This document shows positions 1 to 9,223 of a stretch of 40,700 nucleotides of DNA, piece after piece. Below the pieces are notes generated by a model. It was not told the origin of the DNA. It searched no databases and saw nothing but the letters and a program-made list of their open reading frames with translations. Made by a program: the position numbers and the translations under genes. The stretch's first letter is position 1; each line of letters begins with the position of its first letter. The DNA comes from Phycisphaerales bacterium (lineage in GTDB: Bacteria > Planctomycetota > Phycisphaerae > Phycisphaerales > UBA1924): the NCBI GenBank assembly GCA_014379385.1, contig JACMLW010000066.1, positions 1 through 40,700 on the forward strand, written 5' to 3'.

Positions 1-1183
1 CCAGGGCCGGAACGCTCACCGACGCCGGGCCGCCCGGCTTGAACATCGCGATCGTCGCCCCGCCGAGAGCCGGCGCGGCGCTCGACGTCACGCGGAAGTT
101 GTAGATCGTGTCCCACCGCAGCGCGTTGGCGTTGATGTTCTGGGCGTGCGTCTGCGTGGCCCACACCACCGAGCTGCCGGTGAACGTCGAGGTCCAGTCC
201 GTGCCGCTGTACGGCTCCCCGGAGTGGTACTCCACATCGTGGAAGCCCAGGGCCGACACGGTGCCCGACGCGTCGATCGTGAACGCCTGGCCGCTTAGGT
301 CCGAGTTGAGGTTCTGCATCGCGTACTCGTACGTCCACGTGCCGTCGTTGTCAGTCACCTTGTACGCCAGGAGAAACCGCCCGTCGCCGGGCACGTCGAT
401 CTCGACGATGTTGACGCCCAAGTCCGGCGTGTTGACCCCGAGGCCGTGGTCGCGCCATGCCAGGATGGCCGGTTTCTCGCGCTGCGTCGAGTCCGCTACC
501 GCTACGTTGAAGTTGCCCCCCGCGACCGTCACCCGCCGGTACGACTGGTTGTTGTTGTCGTTGTTGGCCTGCGCATCCTCGGGCTGCACATAGCTGCTCG
601 ACACGAAGTACAGCGAGCCGGCGTTCGCCAGGTCGGTCTGGGATACCTGGAGCCGCTTGAAGATGTTGTTGCCCGTGGTCCCTTGCCCGGTGAACGGGTA
701 CGGGAATACACCGCTCGACGCGTTGACCTCGAACTTCGGCCCGAGGCCCCCCTGGTCGCCGTTGAGCCCCGAGTCGTACGGGTCCGAGCACCCCACGCCT
801 AGCGCCGGGCACCCCGATGGGTTGGGATTGCACGGCCCGCACACCGTCCCCTGCAGCGCACAGAAGCCGTGCTTCAACCACGACTGGCCGATCTGCTCGA
901 AACGCCCGTTCGCGAGCCGGTACATGTTCTGCGAGATCACCGGGTGCTGGTTGTTGCCCGCGATCCACGTCAGCGGCGTGTCGCCAAGGTTGCAGGAGGT
1001 CGTGCCGATCGAGTACGCGCGCTTCCCCGAGATCGCGCCCCCCGTCGTCCAGTGGCTCACCGCCGGGATCTCTCCCACAATCACGTCCGGGCCATTCACC
1101 CCCGCGAACGCCGCCGTTGCCACAAGAGACGAACTCGCCACACCGGCCCAGCGGGCCGTTCTCCAAGCTTCACTACGCTTCAT
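1..1183 (-). CDS. Secreted planctomycetal protein of unknown function (3' end beyond window)
   Basis: The reading frame is open from the ATG at 1183 to the window edge, about 394 codons with no stop, so the C-terminus is missing. A clear Shine-Dalgarno AAGGAG lies 6 nt before the ATG. The N-terminus has a signal peptide (basic MKRSE, hydrophobic core, Ala-rich end near residue 28). The mature part is Asn/Gly/Ser-rich with several Cys, and has motifs such as SIGTTSCN, WIAGNNQHPVI and QNMYRL. This layout is familiar from large secreted protein families in Phycisphaerae genomes, many of which end in an anchoring tail or a GC-type dockerin; that part cannot be seen here. No catalytic motif is recognised and the function is unknown. 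Confidence 0.8.
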   Translation of the reverse strand, partial: MKRSEAWRTARWAGVASSSLVATAAFAGVNGPDVIVGEIPAVSHWTTGGAISGKRAYSIGTTSCNLGDTPLTWIAGNNQHPVISQNMYRLANGRFEQIGQSWLKHGFCALQGTVCGPCNPNPSGCPALGVGCSDPYDSGLNGDQGGLGPKFEVNASSGVFPYPFTGQGTTGNNIFKRLQVSQTDLANAGSLYFVSSSYVQPEDAQANNDNNNQSYRRVTVAGGNFNVAVADSTQREKPAILAWRDHGLGVNTPDLGVNIVEIDVPGDGRFLLAYKVTDNDGTWTYEYAMQNLNSDLSGQAFTIDASGTVSALGFHDVEYHSGEPYSGTDWTSTFTGSSVVWATQTHAQNINANALRWDTIYNFRVTSSAAPALGGATIAMFKPGGPASVSVPAL

Positions 1184-1428
1184 GTCGTGCTCCTTCTCGA
1201 TCCCGCTTCGGTTCAAGCGGCGGCGAGCGCCGCCGCCACCCACCACGCGTTGACCCCACCGGTGCATCGGCCCCGCGGTCTTCGGCCGCGCGACCCTGGG
1301 AGAGCCCAGTTGCCTTGCCTCGTCCAATGTACCGTCCCCCGACCCCCCCGCAACCCGCACAGGCGTTTTCGCGATGTAAAGATGGGGCTCGCCGAGCGCT
1401 CCGCGTCGACCGAGCCGCTCCCTCGGAC

Positions 1429-1457
1429 GTGACCCGTCGCCAACCCCGGCGTATAGT
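1429..1457 (+). promoter_or_regulatory. Predicted sigma70-type promoter of tRNA-Ile
   Basis: GTGACC (1429-1434), a 17-nt spacer and TATAGT (1452-1457). The -10 has one mismatch to TATAAT and the -35 has four of six matches. Transcription would begin near 1464, about 40 nt before the mature tRNA. Confidence 0.5.
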
Positions 1458-1504
1458 CCGGGCCCTCCGGGCGGCCCCATCGCCGTTCATGGGTTCTTCT
1501 CCCC

Positions 1505-1578
1505 GGGCTTGTAGCTCAGCTGGCTAGAGCGTGCCCCTGATAAGGGCAAGGTCGGAGGTTCGAGTCCTCTCAGGCCCA
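1505..1578 (+). tRNA. tRNA-Ile (anticodon GAT)
   Basis: A full cloverleaf can be folded. The acceptor stem GGGCTTG pairs with CAGGCCC with one G-T wobble. The D arm contains GCTC...GAGC. The anticodon stem TGCCC/GGGCA encloses loop CTGATAA with anticodon GAT. The T arm GGAGG TTCGAGT CCTCT has the usual TTCGA. The discriminator base is A and CCA is not encoded (ACA follows). In many bacteria tRNA-Ile(GAT) sits in the rRNA spacer; here it stands alone with its own promoter and terminator. Confidence 0.95.
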
Positions 1579-1589
1579 CATCGTTGTCG

Positions 1590-1622
1590 CGGCCGTCCCA
1601 CCCCCCTGGGACGGCCGTTTTT
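1590..1622 (+). terminator. Rho-independent terminator after tRNA-Ile
   Basis: An 11-bp perfect stem (CGGCCGTCCCA with TGGGACGGCCG), a 6-nt C loop and five T, 12 nt after the tRNA 3' end. Confidence 0.85.
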
Positions 1623-1863
1623 ATGCGAGGGCTATTGGCTGCTGGGACGGGGCTCACAGCCCGGCGGCGAGCGACAAGCAGTGTCCGGCGCGAGGTTATT
1701 TTGCTTGCTTTGCGCCACACGCTTCCTTCGGTCCGCTCCCCGCGAGTGCGCGCGGCCGGGTGTGGGCGTGCGCACTTCTATAGATTTCTCCGTGCCCGGC
1801 TGCCCAGCGCCTTCTCCACCGCTTCTCGCCTTTCCTCGCCGACTCTGCCGATAACCGGTTGGT

Positions 1864-4821
1864 ATGGCAGAGAGCACGATAACCCGACGAGCCGCGGGCC
1901 GGTCCTACGCTGCGCGCGACATGGCAACCCGCTCCTCCGCTTCTGACCCCCACCTCCTGTGGCGCCGCGCCGCCTGGGTCGGCCTCGCCGCTGCTTGGCT
2001 CTTCCTCATCGTCAGCGCGGTGAGTTTCAGCCCGGCTGACCCGCCCGCCCCGGGCGTATTCCCTCTCAACGACCCTGTCGCCAACTGGTGCGGACGGTTC
2101 GGCGCGGCAATCGCCTACTTCGGCTACGAGCTCATCGGGATGGGCTTTTGGGTGCTGATCCTGCTTGGCGGGGTCTACCTGTTTGCCACCGCCGGGAGCC
2201 GCAAGGTTGGGCATATCGCCGTGCGTTTCATCGGCGCCGTCATCATGGCGATCGCCTTCGCCGCCCTGCAGGCGCTCCTGCTCCCCGAGTCCGGCCCCAT
2301 CCCCGGTCTCGGCGGCGGGCTGGTCGGCACCCTCGCCCTCGCGCGCCTCCGTGACGCGTGCAACTCCATCGGCTCGTTCTTCGTGATCTCCGCCACGTTC
2401 GCCGTCGGCTCCATCGTCGCCCTCGACGTCTGGGCCTTCCTCGCCGCTATCTGGGCCGGCAAGGTCGTCGCCCGCGCCGGGCGGGGCGTCGGGGGCTCCG
2501 CCGGCAAGCTGGCGACCAGCCTTTCGGGCAACGACCCTGCCAGCGGCCGCGCCGGGCGCACGGGGAAACGGCGCAACGTCCGCCTCAACGATGTTGACGA
2601 CGACGAGGCGGTCCCCGGTCGCGACGACCGCGCCCGCAAGCCCCGCAAGCGCCTCAAGCTCGAGGATGAGGAGGGCTCGACCGAGCTCATCGAAACCGAC
2701 GCGAAGGGCGTTGAACCCGACGCGCCAGTAGAGATCACTCCTCCGCGCCGCAGGGGCAAGGCCGCCGCTGCGTTGGCAGACGAAGACGAGGCCGACTCCG
2801 AGGCCCAAGACGAAGCCGACACCGGAGACGGGGTGGACGAGTACCCCCCAGACGCCGAGCCATCGGATGAAAAGGACGAGGACGACGCTCCCGGCGCTCC
2901 CCAGGTCTTCGATCCCGAGGCTCTCCGAGAGAAAATCGCCAGGCTCCCCCTGCGGTTCGCCGCCGCCAACCGCCGCTCCGCGACCGATGACGACCTGCGC
3001 GACATCCAGAACGTCGCCGAGATGGAGGGGTACCGCTTCCCCGGGCTCGACCTGCTCGAGGAGCCCGAGCAAAACTACTCCGCCAAGCTTGAGGCCTTCG
3101 TGCGCGAGCAGGCCGAGGCCCTTGAGCGCTCCCTGAAGGAATACCGAATCGACGGCAGCGTCGTCGGGATCGATTCCGGCCCCGTCATCACCAACTACGA
3201 GGTGCGACTGGCCCCTGGTACCAAGGTGGCCGCGCTGAGCGCCATCGCCAGCGACCTCGCCCGATCGCTCAAGGCCATCAACATCCGCATCGTCCCGAAC
3301 ACGGCCGGGCGTGACACTGTGGGCATCGAGGTGCCCAACTCGATCAAGGAGAAGGTCCGCCTTAAGGAACTGATGACCAAGGCGGATGTCTCCTCCAAAA
3401 TGGCGCTGCCGATGTTCCTCGGTAAGGACGCCAGCGGCGAGCCGCTCATCGCCGACCTGACCACGATGCCCCACCTGCTCATCGCCGGCACCACCGGCTC
3501 GGGCAAGAGCGTCTGCATGAACACGGTCATCATGAGCTTCCTCTACACCAAGAAGCCCAACGAGCTCAAGCTCGTGCTGGTCGACCCCAAAATGGTCGAG
3601 ATGAGCCAGTTCAAGGACATCCCCCACCTGATGTGCCCGGTCGTCACCGAGATGGGCAAGGCCGCGGCGATCCTCGAATGGGCCGTCGGCAAGATGGAGG
3701 AGCGCTACGAGCTGCTCGCCGAGGCCGGCTGCCGCGACATCGCCAGCTACAACACGCTGACGTGGGACGAGCTGAAGGACGCGTTCACGCCGCAGACCCC
3801 AGAGGAAGAAGCGAGGATCCCCCGGAAGCTCCCCTACATGGTTTTTGTGATCGACGAACTCGCCGACCTCATGATGACCAACAAGGAGGTCGAGCACTCG
3901 ATCGTGCGGATCGCTCAGAAAGCCCGCGCCGTCGGCATCCACCTCATCATCGCCACCCAGCGCCCGCAGGCCAACGTCGTCACCGGCCTGATCAAGAGCA
4001 ACATGCCGGCGCGCATCGCCTTCAAGGTCGCCAGCGGCATGGACAGCCGCATCATCATGGACCAGAAGGGAGGCGAGCTCCTGCTCGGCCAGGGCGACAT
4101 GCTCTACCTGTCCCCCCGAAGCCACAAGCTCATGCGGGCCCAGGGCACGCTGGTGGACGATCGCGAGATCCGAAGGGTCGTCAAGTTCATGCGTGAGGTC
4201 GCGGCACCCACCTTTGAGCGCCAGCTCGTGCAGATCCGCTCTGGGGGCGCCAGTTCCGACGGCCTCACCGATGAGCAGCGCCGCGACGGCTTCGCGAACG
4301 CGCAGGAGGATCCGCTCTTTGACAAGGCTGTCGAGATCGTTCTCGAGACCAAGCTCGGCAGCGTCTCCATGCTCCAGCGCCGCCTCGCCATCGGCTACAC
4401 CCGCTCCGCCCGCCTCATCGAGATGATGGGCGAGGCAGGCATCCTCGGCAGCCACAAGGGCACCGTCGCCCGCGATGTGCTCATGAGCCTGGAAGAGTGG
4501 CGCGCTCTTAATGAGCAGGCCGCGGCAGACGAACAGGCCCGCGCCGACGCCGACGACATCGCCCGCCGCTCCGTGCAGGCCGACCTCTTCCCCGAGGCCA
4601 AGCCCTCCGCCGCGTCCCCCGCGGCCACTGAAGAAGCGGACACCGCTGGGGCAACCGAGGTCGATTCGCCCTCGGGCTACGCCACCGATCTTGACGACGA
4701 TGCCCCACCCTTCGAGGCCGATGTTGGAGTGCTCGAAGACGAGGATGAGTTCCCCGACGCCTTCCAGGACGATGGCGAAGAGGATTCACGCCCGGCAAGT
4801 CGGGGGGGCGGGCGCCGCTAG
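1864..4821 (+). CDS. ftsK: DNA translocase FtsK/SpoIIIE
   Basis: This septal, ATP-driven double-stranded DNA pump clears and decatenates the chromosome terminus at division. The protein has 985 residues. Four hydrophobic segments lie at about 36-55, 80-106, 117-138 and 168-195. A long charged, acidic linker runs to about 350. The motor follows, with Walker A GTTGSGKS at 542-549 and Walker B FVIDELAD at 661-668. The C-terminal gamma winged helix (about 815-880, with GYTRSARLIEMM) is the domain that recognises orienting sequences. An unusual acidic tail of about 90 residues follows gamma and ends in SRGGGRR, encoded by a G7 run. The start is uncertain: ATG 1864 and in-frame ATG 1921 both lack a good Shine-Dalgarno. 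Confidence 0.95.
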   Translation: MAESTITRRAAGRSYAARDMATRSSASDPHLLWRRAAWVGLAAAWLFLIVSAVSFSPADPPAPGVFPLNDPVANWCGRFGAAIAYFGYELIGMGFWVLILLGGVYLFATAGSRKVGHIAVRFIGAVIMAIAFAALQALLLPESGPIPGLGGGLVGTLALARLRDACNSIGSFFVISATFAVGSIVALDVWAFLAAIWAGKVVARAGRGVGGSAGKLATSLSGNDPASGRAGRTGKRRNVRLNDVDDDEAVPGRDDRARKPRKRLKLEDEEGSTELIETDAKGVEPDAPVEITPPRRRGKAAAALADEDEADSEAQDEADTGDGVDEYPPDAEPSDEKDEDDAPGAPQVFDPEALREKIARLPLRFAAANRRSATDDDLRDIQNVAEMEGYRFPGLDLLEEPEQNYSAKLEAFVREQAEALERSLKEYRIDGSVVGIDSGPVITNYEVRLAPGTKVAALSAIASDLARSLKAINIRIVPNTAGRDTVGIEVPNSIKEKVRLKELMTKADVSSKMALPMFLGKDASGEPLIADLTTMPHLLIAGTTGSGKSVCMNTVIMSFLYTKKPNELKLVLVDPKMVEMSQFKDIPHLMCPVVTEMGKAAAILEWAVGKMEERYELLAEAGCRDIASYNTLTWDELKDAFTPQTPEEEARIPRKLPYMVFVIDELADLMMTNKEVEHSIVRIAQKARAVGIHLIIATQRPQANVVTGLIKSNMPARIAFKVASGMDSRIIMDQKGGELLLGQGDMLYLSPRSHKLMRAQGTLVDDREIRRVVKFMREVAAPTFERQLVQIRSGGASSDGLTDEQRRDGFANAQEDPLFDKAVEIVLETKLGSVSMLQRRLAIGYTRSARLIEMMGEAGILGSHKGTVARDVLMSLEEWRALNEQAAADEQARADADDIARRSVQADLFPEAKPSAASPAATEEADTAGATEVDSPSGYATDLDDDAPPFEADVGVLEDEDEFPDAFQDDGEEDSRPASRGGGRR

Positions 4822-4876
4822 GCGAAACCGTCTCTGCCTATTCCCAATCACTCGCATTCGTGGTATTCTCGGATCT

Positions 4877-4903
4877 CCCGGGCTATCGAAGGTGCCCGGG
4901 TTT
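4877..4903 (+). terminator. Hairpin between ftsK and the next gene
   Basis: CCCGGGC (4877-4883) pairs with GCCCGGG (4894-4900) and three T follow. It may end ftsK transcription. A weak promoter-like pair (TTCCCA 4841-4846, 17 nt, TATTCT 4864-4869) lies just before it, so it could instead sit in the leader of the downstream gene. Confidence 0.4.
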
Positions 4904-4965
4904 CGCACGCGCCGCCCGGTCCACCTGGGCGGTAGCGGCCTAAGCGGCCGCGAAGGAGAAGGTTG

Positions 4966-6117
4966 ATGAAAGCGTTGTTGCGCATCGGATATTCTTTGGT
5001 TGCATCGGCTGGACTCATGTCGGCGCCCATCGCGCTCCTGGCCCCGGCTTCCCCGCTCGCGGCCCAGCTTGCCGAGCCGATCACCGAGCAGGACGTGATC
5101 GCCGGCACCATGAACATCGAGTTCAAGACCCGCACCAACCTTGACACCTCCGGCGACCTCAAGGACGGCTCCGCCGCCCTCGGCGCTCAGGACAAGTACA
5201 CGTTCGATCTTACCGTCGCCAAGACCACCCAGTTCAGCGGCGACATTACCCGCCAGCCGAACCTCTACTCGCGCACGCTCTCTCGCCGGAAGCAGGACGC
5301 CGCGCTGGCGTTCAGCATCAACATGGCGGTGCTGAACCCCAAGGATCTCAAGCAGAAAAAGAACGTCGGCAAGTGGGTTGGACTCGTACCTATCGATAGC
5401 GCCACCGGCGCGTTCGATCTCGGCGGCGGCGCCGCGCAGGAGCGCCCGCTGCGCATCGCCATTGACGCCGTCGGCACCGCCAAAAGCTTCACCGATCCGT
5501 TCGCCGGCAAGCTCGTCGGCAAGGCGGAGAAGAAGGACACGCTCGCCGCCTACACCTACAAGCGGGTCGTCGGCAACAAGACCGTCCAGATGACCGTCAA
5601 GAAGGTCGACCCCATGCGGTTCGACAACATCGTCCTGGCCAAGGGGCCGGCCGAGACCTACCCCCGCACCGTCGTTTCCGGCCGCCTTGACTACGACTAC
5701 GAGACCGGCAACTGGTTCACCGACGGCATCCGCTTCAAGTACACCCTCGAGGGCAAGGAGTACGAGGACGTCATCACCGGTTCCATCAAGTGGATCGAGG
5801 ACACCGACCGCTCTATCAACGGCAAGGGGTACTACGACTTCAACCTCCGCTTCAACGAGGACAAGAACAAGTCCACCTCGTCGGAGTCCGCCGCGTTCGA
5901 GAAAATGGACTCCGAGGAGGCCTTCTTCTTCGTCGATGACTCGGTCCCGTGCATGACGGGTCGAATCACCTACGTGGACACGATGGCGCACGGCTCGGAG
6001 GCCCCCGCCTCCAGCAAGGTCGAGTACCACCTGAACGCCAACAAGCTCACCAAGCAGCAGGTCATGAACTTCTTCAAGCTTTGGATGCTCGGCGTCGGCC
6101 CCACCAACGACGAGTAA
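4966..6117 (+). CDS. Secreted protein of unknown function
   Basis: 383 residues. ATG 4966 is preceded by AAGGAG with 7 nt spacing; a TTG directly upstream at 4963 is less likely. A signal peptide is evident (basic start, hydrophobic core, probable cleavage after SPLAAQ near residue 34), so the product should be exported. The mature chain is Lys/Asp-rich and looks like mixed beta structure, with several Tyr-containing strands (for example GRLDYDYETGNWF) and only one Cys near the end. No known domain is recognised. It stands alone, with a strong terminator after it and the oxidase gene following. Conservation within planctomycetes is likely but untested. Confidence 0.8.
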   Translation: MKALLRIGYSLVASAGLMSAPIALLAPASPLAAQLAEPITEQDVIAGTMNIEFKTRTNLDTSGDLKDGSAALGAQDKYTFDLTVAKTTQFSGDITRQPNLYSRTLSRRKQDAALAFSINMAVLNPKDLKQKKNVGKWVGLVPIDSATGAFDLGGGAAQERPLRIAIDAVGTAKSFTDPFAGKLVGKAEKKDTLAAYTYKRVVGNKTVQMTVKKVDPMRFDNIVLAKGPAETYPRTVVSGRLDYDYETGNWFTDGIRFKYTLEGKEYEDVITGSIKWIEDTDRSINGKGYYDFNLRFNEDKNKSTSSESAAFEKMDSEEAFFFVDDSVPCMTGRITYVDTMAHGSEAPASSKVEYHLNANKLTKQQVMNFFKLWMLGVGPTNDE

Positions 6118-6139
6118 GCCGCCCACTGAAAAACAGCAA

Positions 6140-6173
6140 CCGCCGCGAGCGCCAGCACGCTCGCGGCGGCTTT
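6140..6173 (+). terminator. Rho-independent terminator
   Basis: A 12-bp perfect stem CCGCCGCGAGCG/CGCTCGCGGCGG (6140-6151 and 6158-6169) with a 6-nt loop and a short T tract, 22 nt after the stop at 6117. Confidence 0.75.
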
Positions 6174-6210
6174 CACTTCGATTCTTCCCCGGCCCGGGAG
6201 GTCAGTACAC

Positions 6211-7701
6211 ATGTCCCGCTCTCTCTTCGCCCGCCTCGCCCGTCGCTACGACCCCAGCCGCTTTGACCCCGCCCGTCGCGAGGCCCTCAAGATCGCCATG
6301 GCCGCCACGGCCGCGGCGATGCTCCCGAGCACCTCGCTCGCCGGCATCGTCCGTCGCCCGGGCCTGCTCGGCGGCGGCAAGCGCGTGGTGGTAATCGGCG
6401 CCGGGTTCTCCGGGCTCGCCTGCGCCCACGAGCTCAAGGCCGCCGGCTACGACGTAACGGTCGTCGAAGCGCGCAACCGCATCGGCGGGCGAGTGCTGAG
6501 CTTCGGCGACATGGTCCCAGGTCGCAATGTCGAGGGCGGCGGCGAGCTCATCGGCTCCAATCACCCGACGTGGGTCGCCTATCAACAGAAGTTCGGCCTT
6601 GAGTTCCTGGATGTGACTGAGGCAGAGGACGCCGAGTTCCCCATTATTCTCGGCGGCAAGCGACTCACCCCCGAGGAATCCGAGGCCCTCTATGAAGAAA
6701 TGGACGCCGCGCTCGCCCTCATGAACGCCGACGCCACAGAGATCGACGCTGATAAGCCCTGGGCCCACGCCCGCGCGGCGGAACTCGATGGCCGCAACGC
6801 CAAGCAGTGGATCGACGCTCTCTCGTGCGGCGACGTTGCCCGGTCCGGTATCCACGTCCAGCTCATGGCCGACAACGGCAACGCCCCCGAGCGCCAGAGC
6901 TACCTCGGCAACCTCGCGCAGGTCAAGGGCGGCGGGCTCGAGGCCTACTGGACCGATAGCGAGGTCTACCGCTGCACGGGCGGCAACCAGCAGCTCGCGC
7001 ACAAACTCGCCGAGGCCATCGGGGCCGATCGAGTGGTCACCAAGCTTCCTGTCACCAACGTCGTCTCGAAGAATGACAAGATGATCGTCACCTGCGCCGA
7101 CGGCCGCACACTCGAAGCCGACGACGTGGTCCTCGCCATCCCGCCCTCCACCTGGCGGAAGATCGATTTCAACCCCGTGATCCCCGACGCCTACTTCACG
7201 CAGATGGGAACGAACGTCAAGTACCTCTCTCCGGTCAAGACGCGTTTCTGGAAGGAGAAGAAGCTCGCGCCCGACAGCCTCACCGACGGGGATGTCTGCA
7301 TGACCTGGGAAGCCACCGACAACCAGGATGGCGACGAGAACGCCGTCCTCGTCAGCTTCTCCGGCGGGGCGGCCGCCGAGCGCTGCCGCGCACGCGAGGG
7401 CGATCAGCTCACCAAGGCCTACCGCGACGAACTGGACACAATCTACCCCGGCTTCGGCGACAACTCCGTCGCCGGCGCCCGCTTCATGGATTGGCCGGGC
7501 GAGCCCTATACCGGCGCCAGTTATTCCTTCCCGGCGCCCGGGCAGGTCACCCGTGCCGGCCCCCTGTTGCACAAGGGCCTCGGCAAGCTGCACTTCTGCG
7601 GCGAGCACACCTGCTACAAGTTTGTCGGGTACATGGAGGGCGGCCTCAACTCCGGTGCTTCTCTGGCTCGCCGGCTCGCCCTGCGCGACGGCCTGAAGTA
7701 G
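6211..7701 (+). CDS. FAD-dependent amine oxidase family protein, probably Tat-exported
   Basis: 496 residues, start ATG 6211 behind GGGAGG. The N-terminal region has an Arg pair (ARREALK) followed by an Ala-rich hydrophobic stretch, resembling a twin-arginine signal; this fits export of a folded flavoprotein but is inferred. The Rossmann FAD motif VVVIGAGFSGLACAHEL begins near residue 59 (G63, G65, G68) and the acidic end VVEARNRIGGRV follows, as in flavin monoamine oxidases. The C-terminal FAD motif is LHFCGEHT...GYMEGGLNSG. Enzymes of this family oxidise amines or amino acids to imines with release of H2O2; the substrate here cannot be told. The PEGA lipoprotein gene begins 39 nt downstream but has its own promoter-like element. 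Confidence 0.88.
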   Translation: MSRSLFARLARRYDPSRFDPARREALKIAMAATAAAMLPSTSLAGIVRRPGLLGGGKRVVVIGAGFSGLACAHELKAAGYDVTVVEARNRIGGRVLSFGDMVPGRNVEGGGELIGSNHPTWVAYQQKFGLEFLDVTEAEDAEFPIILGGKRLTPEESEALYEEMDAALALMNADATEIDADKPWAHARAAELDGRNAKQWIDALSCGDVARSGIHVQLMADNGNAPERQSYLGNLAQVKGGGLEAYWTDSEVYRCTGGNQQLAHKLAEAIGADRVVTKLPVTNVVSKNDKMIVTCADGRTLEADDVVLAIPPSTWRKIDFNPVIPDAYFTQMGTNVKYLSPVKTRFWKEKKLAPDSLTDGDVCMTWEATDNQDGDENAVLVSFSGGAAAERCRAREGDQLTKAYRDELDTIYPGFGDNSVAGARFMDWPGEPYTGASYSFPAPGQVTRAGPLLHKGLGKLHFCGEHTCYKFVGYMEGGLNSGASLARRLALRDGLK

Positions 7702-7727
7702 CCGACGGCGGATGTGCCCTCCGCCGC

Positions 7728-7733
7728 TACACT
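7728..7733 (+). promoter_or_regulatory. Leaderless-type -10 element of the PEGA lipoprotein gene
   Basis: TACACT lies 7 nt before ATG 7741 and no Shine-Dalgarno is present. That spacing would start the transcript at or next to the start codon. Confidence 0.45.
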
Positions 7734-7740
7734 GCACGCC

Positions 7741-8202
7741 ATGAAGCACGCCGCGGCCGCCCTGTTGCTGCTCTGCCCGCTCACGCTGGTGACCGGGTGC
7801 GTCAAGCGCACCATCTCCATCACGTCCCAGCCGCCCGGCGCGCTGGTCTGGCTCAATGACGTGCAGGTCGGCCGCACCCCGTGCTCGACCGACTTCACGT
7901 TCTTCGGCACCTACGACGTGCGCCTCGATCTTGAGGGCTATGAGCCCGTGGCGACCAGCCGCGAGGCCGAGCCGCCGATCTACGAATACCCCGGCTTCGA
8001 CCTGGTGGCCGAGGCCGTGCCGCTGAATATCGCGACCTTCATCGACTGGCACTTCGACCTCGAGCCGGTCGCCGAAGCGACCCTGGACCGTCGCGAGGCC
8101 GAGGCGCGGCTGCTCGAGCGAGCCCGCCAGATGCAGGCCGAAGAGGCCGCGAAGGGCAGTAACGAAACGCCTTCCACCGACGGCAACAAGAAGGGCAAGT
8201 AG
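7741..8202 (+). CDS. PEGA-domain lipoprotein
   Basis: 153 residues. The N-terminus is a lipoprotein signal with lipobox LVTGC (Cys20), so ATG 7741 is the natural start. After the Cys comes a PEGA-type domain: ISITSQPPGALVWLNDVQVG, then GRTPC and a Tyr-Asp-Val strand ending LDLEGYEP. PEGA domains are small beta modules found on bacterial surface and envelope proteins. The C-terminal third is helical, charged (Glu/Arg/Lys) and ends in a lysine-rich tail. The product is probably anchored to a membrane facing the periplasm. Its partner is unknown. Confidence 0.85.
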   Translation: MKHAAAALLLLCPLTLVTGCVKRTISITSQPPGALVWLNDVQVGRTPCSTDFTFFGTYDVRLDLEGYEPVATSREAEPPIYEYPGFDLVAEAVPLNIATFIDWHFDLEPVAEATLDRREAEARLLERARQMQAEEAAKGSNETPSTDGNKKGK

Positions 8203-8217
8203 ACACCGCCGACGGCG

Positions 8218-9192
8218 CTACCTCACCCCGCGCATCCGCTCGTGGAAGCTGCGGTTGTCCTGCTTCTGCTCCGGCTTCTCCTCGGTTGCGCCCTTGGATT
8301 CCGATTCGGGGATCCCCACCAGCCGGCTACGCACCATCGCCTCTTTGTTGCCGCTCCGAACCCGCACACCGGCGCCGTTGTACAGGTTGTACGGATGCCT
8401 CTCGCGCGTCTCGCGCAGCCGCTTGCTCTGGATCCCCGCCGCCGGGTCCGCGTCCGTCTCGTCGAACACCCCCACCGTCACCATGCTCCGCCGCGGCCCG
8501 TGAAAGTAAAAAGCCACCTCCCCCTCCTGCCTCAGCTTTGCCGCCGCCACCTCCGCCAGCGTGCGGCTCTCTTTCAGGTCGGCCTCGCTCGGTTCCGCCA
8601 GTTCCTCGCGCCCGTAGTACCCCACTTGCAGTGTGTACTTGGCGCGCTCCCCATGCTGCGCCCGCGCCGCGACCAGGCTGAACTCCGGTTTGTTGCCGAG
8701 CATCGCCTTCGGATTCGGCGCCGCGAGGAACGCGTCCGCGTACGGGAGCGAGCCCTGTACCGACGTCGCGCGCACGCGCGCCAACTCGCTCTTGGCCTCG
8801 TCGCTGTCGGGCGCTGTGAAGTGACCGAGTGCCACCAGCCACGCCTCGCCGCGCTGCACCACATACGCCTCAGGGAGCTTTCCCTCACGCTGGATGTTGT
8901 TCAGCGCGATGCCCGCGATTTTTGCCGCGTCCGGTCCGCGCGCTGTGCCGAGCACGATGCACCACGACGCGCTCTCCGTCGATTCATCGCGCATCGGGTT
9001 TGTTCGTTCCGCTTCCGGACCAAAGAGCTTCTTCCCTTCTTCCTTCAACTTCTTGTTGGGCCCGCCGGGCGGACGCGAGTCGTCGAGCACCAACGCACCC
9101 ATCGCCAGTGAACCGGCGTACGTCACCATCGCCATCCCCACCCCAAGGGTTATCAGACGTGAAAATCGCGGCTGACGGGAGAAGAAATTCAT
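8218..9192 (-). CDS. Membrane-anchored protein with SPOR-like repeats
   Basis: 324 residues. ATG 9192 has AGAGGA 6 nt upstream. One N-terminal membrane segment (about 12-35) is followed by a charged linker and two stretches resembling SPOR-type modules: WCIVLGTA...WLVALGHF (about 76-125) and YTLQVGYYGRE...MVTVGVFDE (about 190-250). The first strand, long helix and final strand match the SPOR layout (peptidoglycan-binding beta-alpha-beta). This is a structural guess, not a firm family match. The C-terminus is charged and disordered. It is convergent with the PEGA gene (16 nt apart) and divergent from the FlgM-like gene. The function is unknown, possibly cell-envelope related. Confidence 0.7.
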   Translation of the reverse strand: MNFFSRQPRFSRLITLGVGMAMVTYAGSLAMGALVLDDSRPPGGPNKKLKEEGKKLFGPEAERTNPMRDESTESASWCIVLGTARGPDAAKIAGIALNNIQREGKLPEAYVVQRGEAWLVALGHFTAPDSDEAKSELARVRATSVQGSLPYADAFLAAPNPKAMLGNKPEFSLVAARAQHGERAKYTLQVGYYGREELAEPSEADLKESRTLAEVAAAKLRQEGEVAFYFHGPRRSMVTVGVFDETDADPAAGIQSKRLRETRERHPYNLYNGAGVRVRSGNKEAMVRSRLVGIPESESKGATEEKPEQKQDNRSFHERMRGVR

Positions 9193-9210
9193 GACGCGTC
9201 CTCTCTGGGG

Positions 9211-9223
9211 TTATCGGCGATAA
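9211..9223. promoter_or_regulatory. Palindrome containing a FliA-like -10 on the minus strand
   Basis: TTATC-GGC-GATAA. Read on the minus strand it contains GCCGATAA, the sigma28 (FliA) -10 consensus, 18 nt before ATG 9192. No TAAA lies at the proper -35 distance, so it may be an operator-like palindrome or chance. Confidence 0.25.

Noticed and set aside
1847-1854. Exact GCCGATAA (FliA -10) just before the ftsK start
   Set aside because: It is only 9 nt before the ATG and no TAAA lies 15 nt upstream. One 8-mer match is expected by chance in a window of this size.
1696-4455. 919-residue open frame antisense to ftsK
   Set aside because: It is a shadow of the high-GC codon pattern of ftsK, with a composition rich in Gly/Asp/Val/Leu/His and no motifs. 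Similar long antisense frames occur opposite most genes here.
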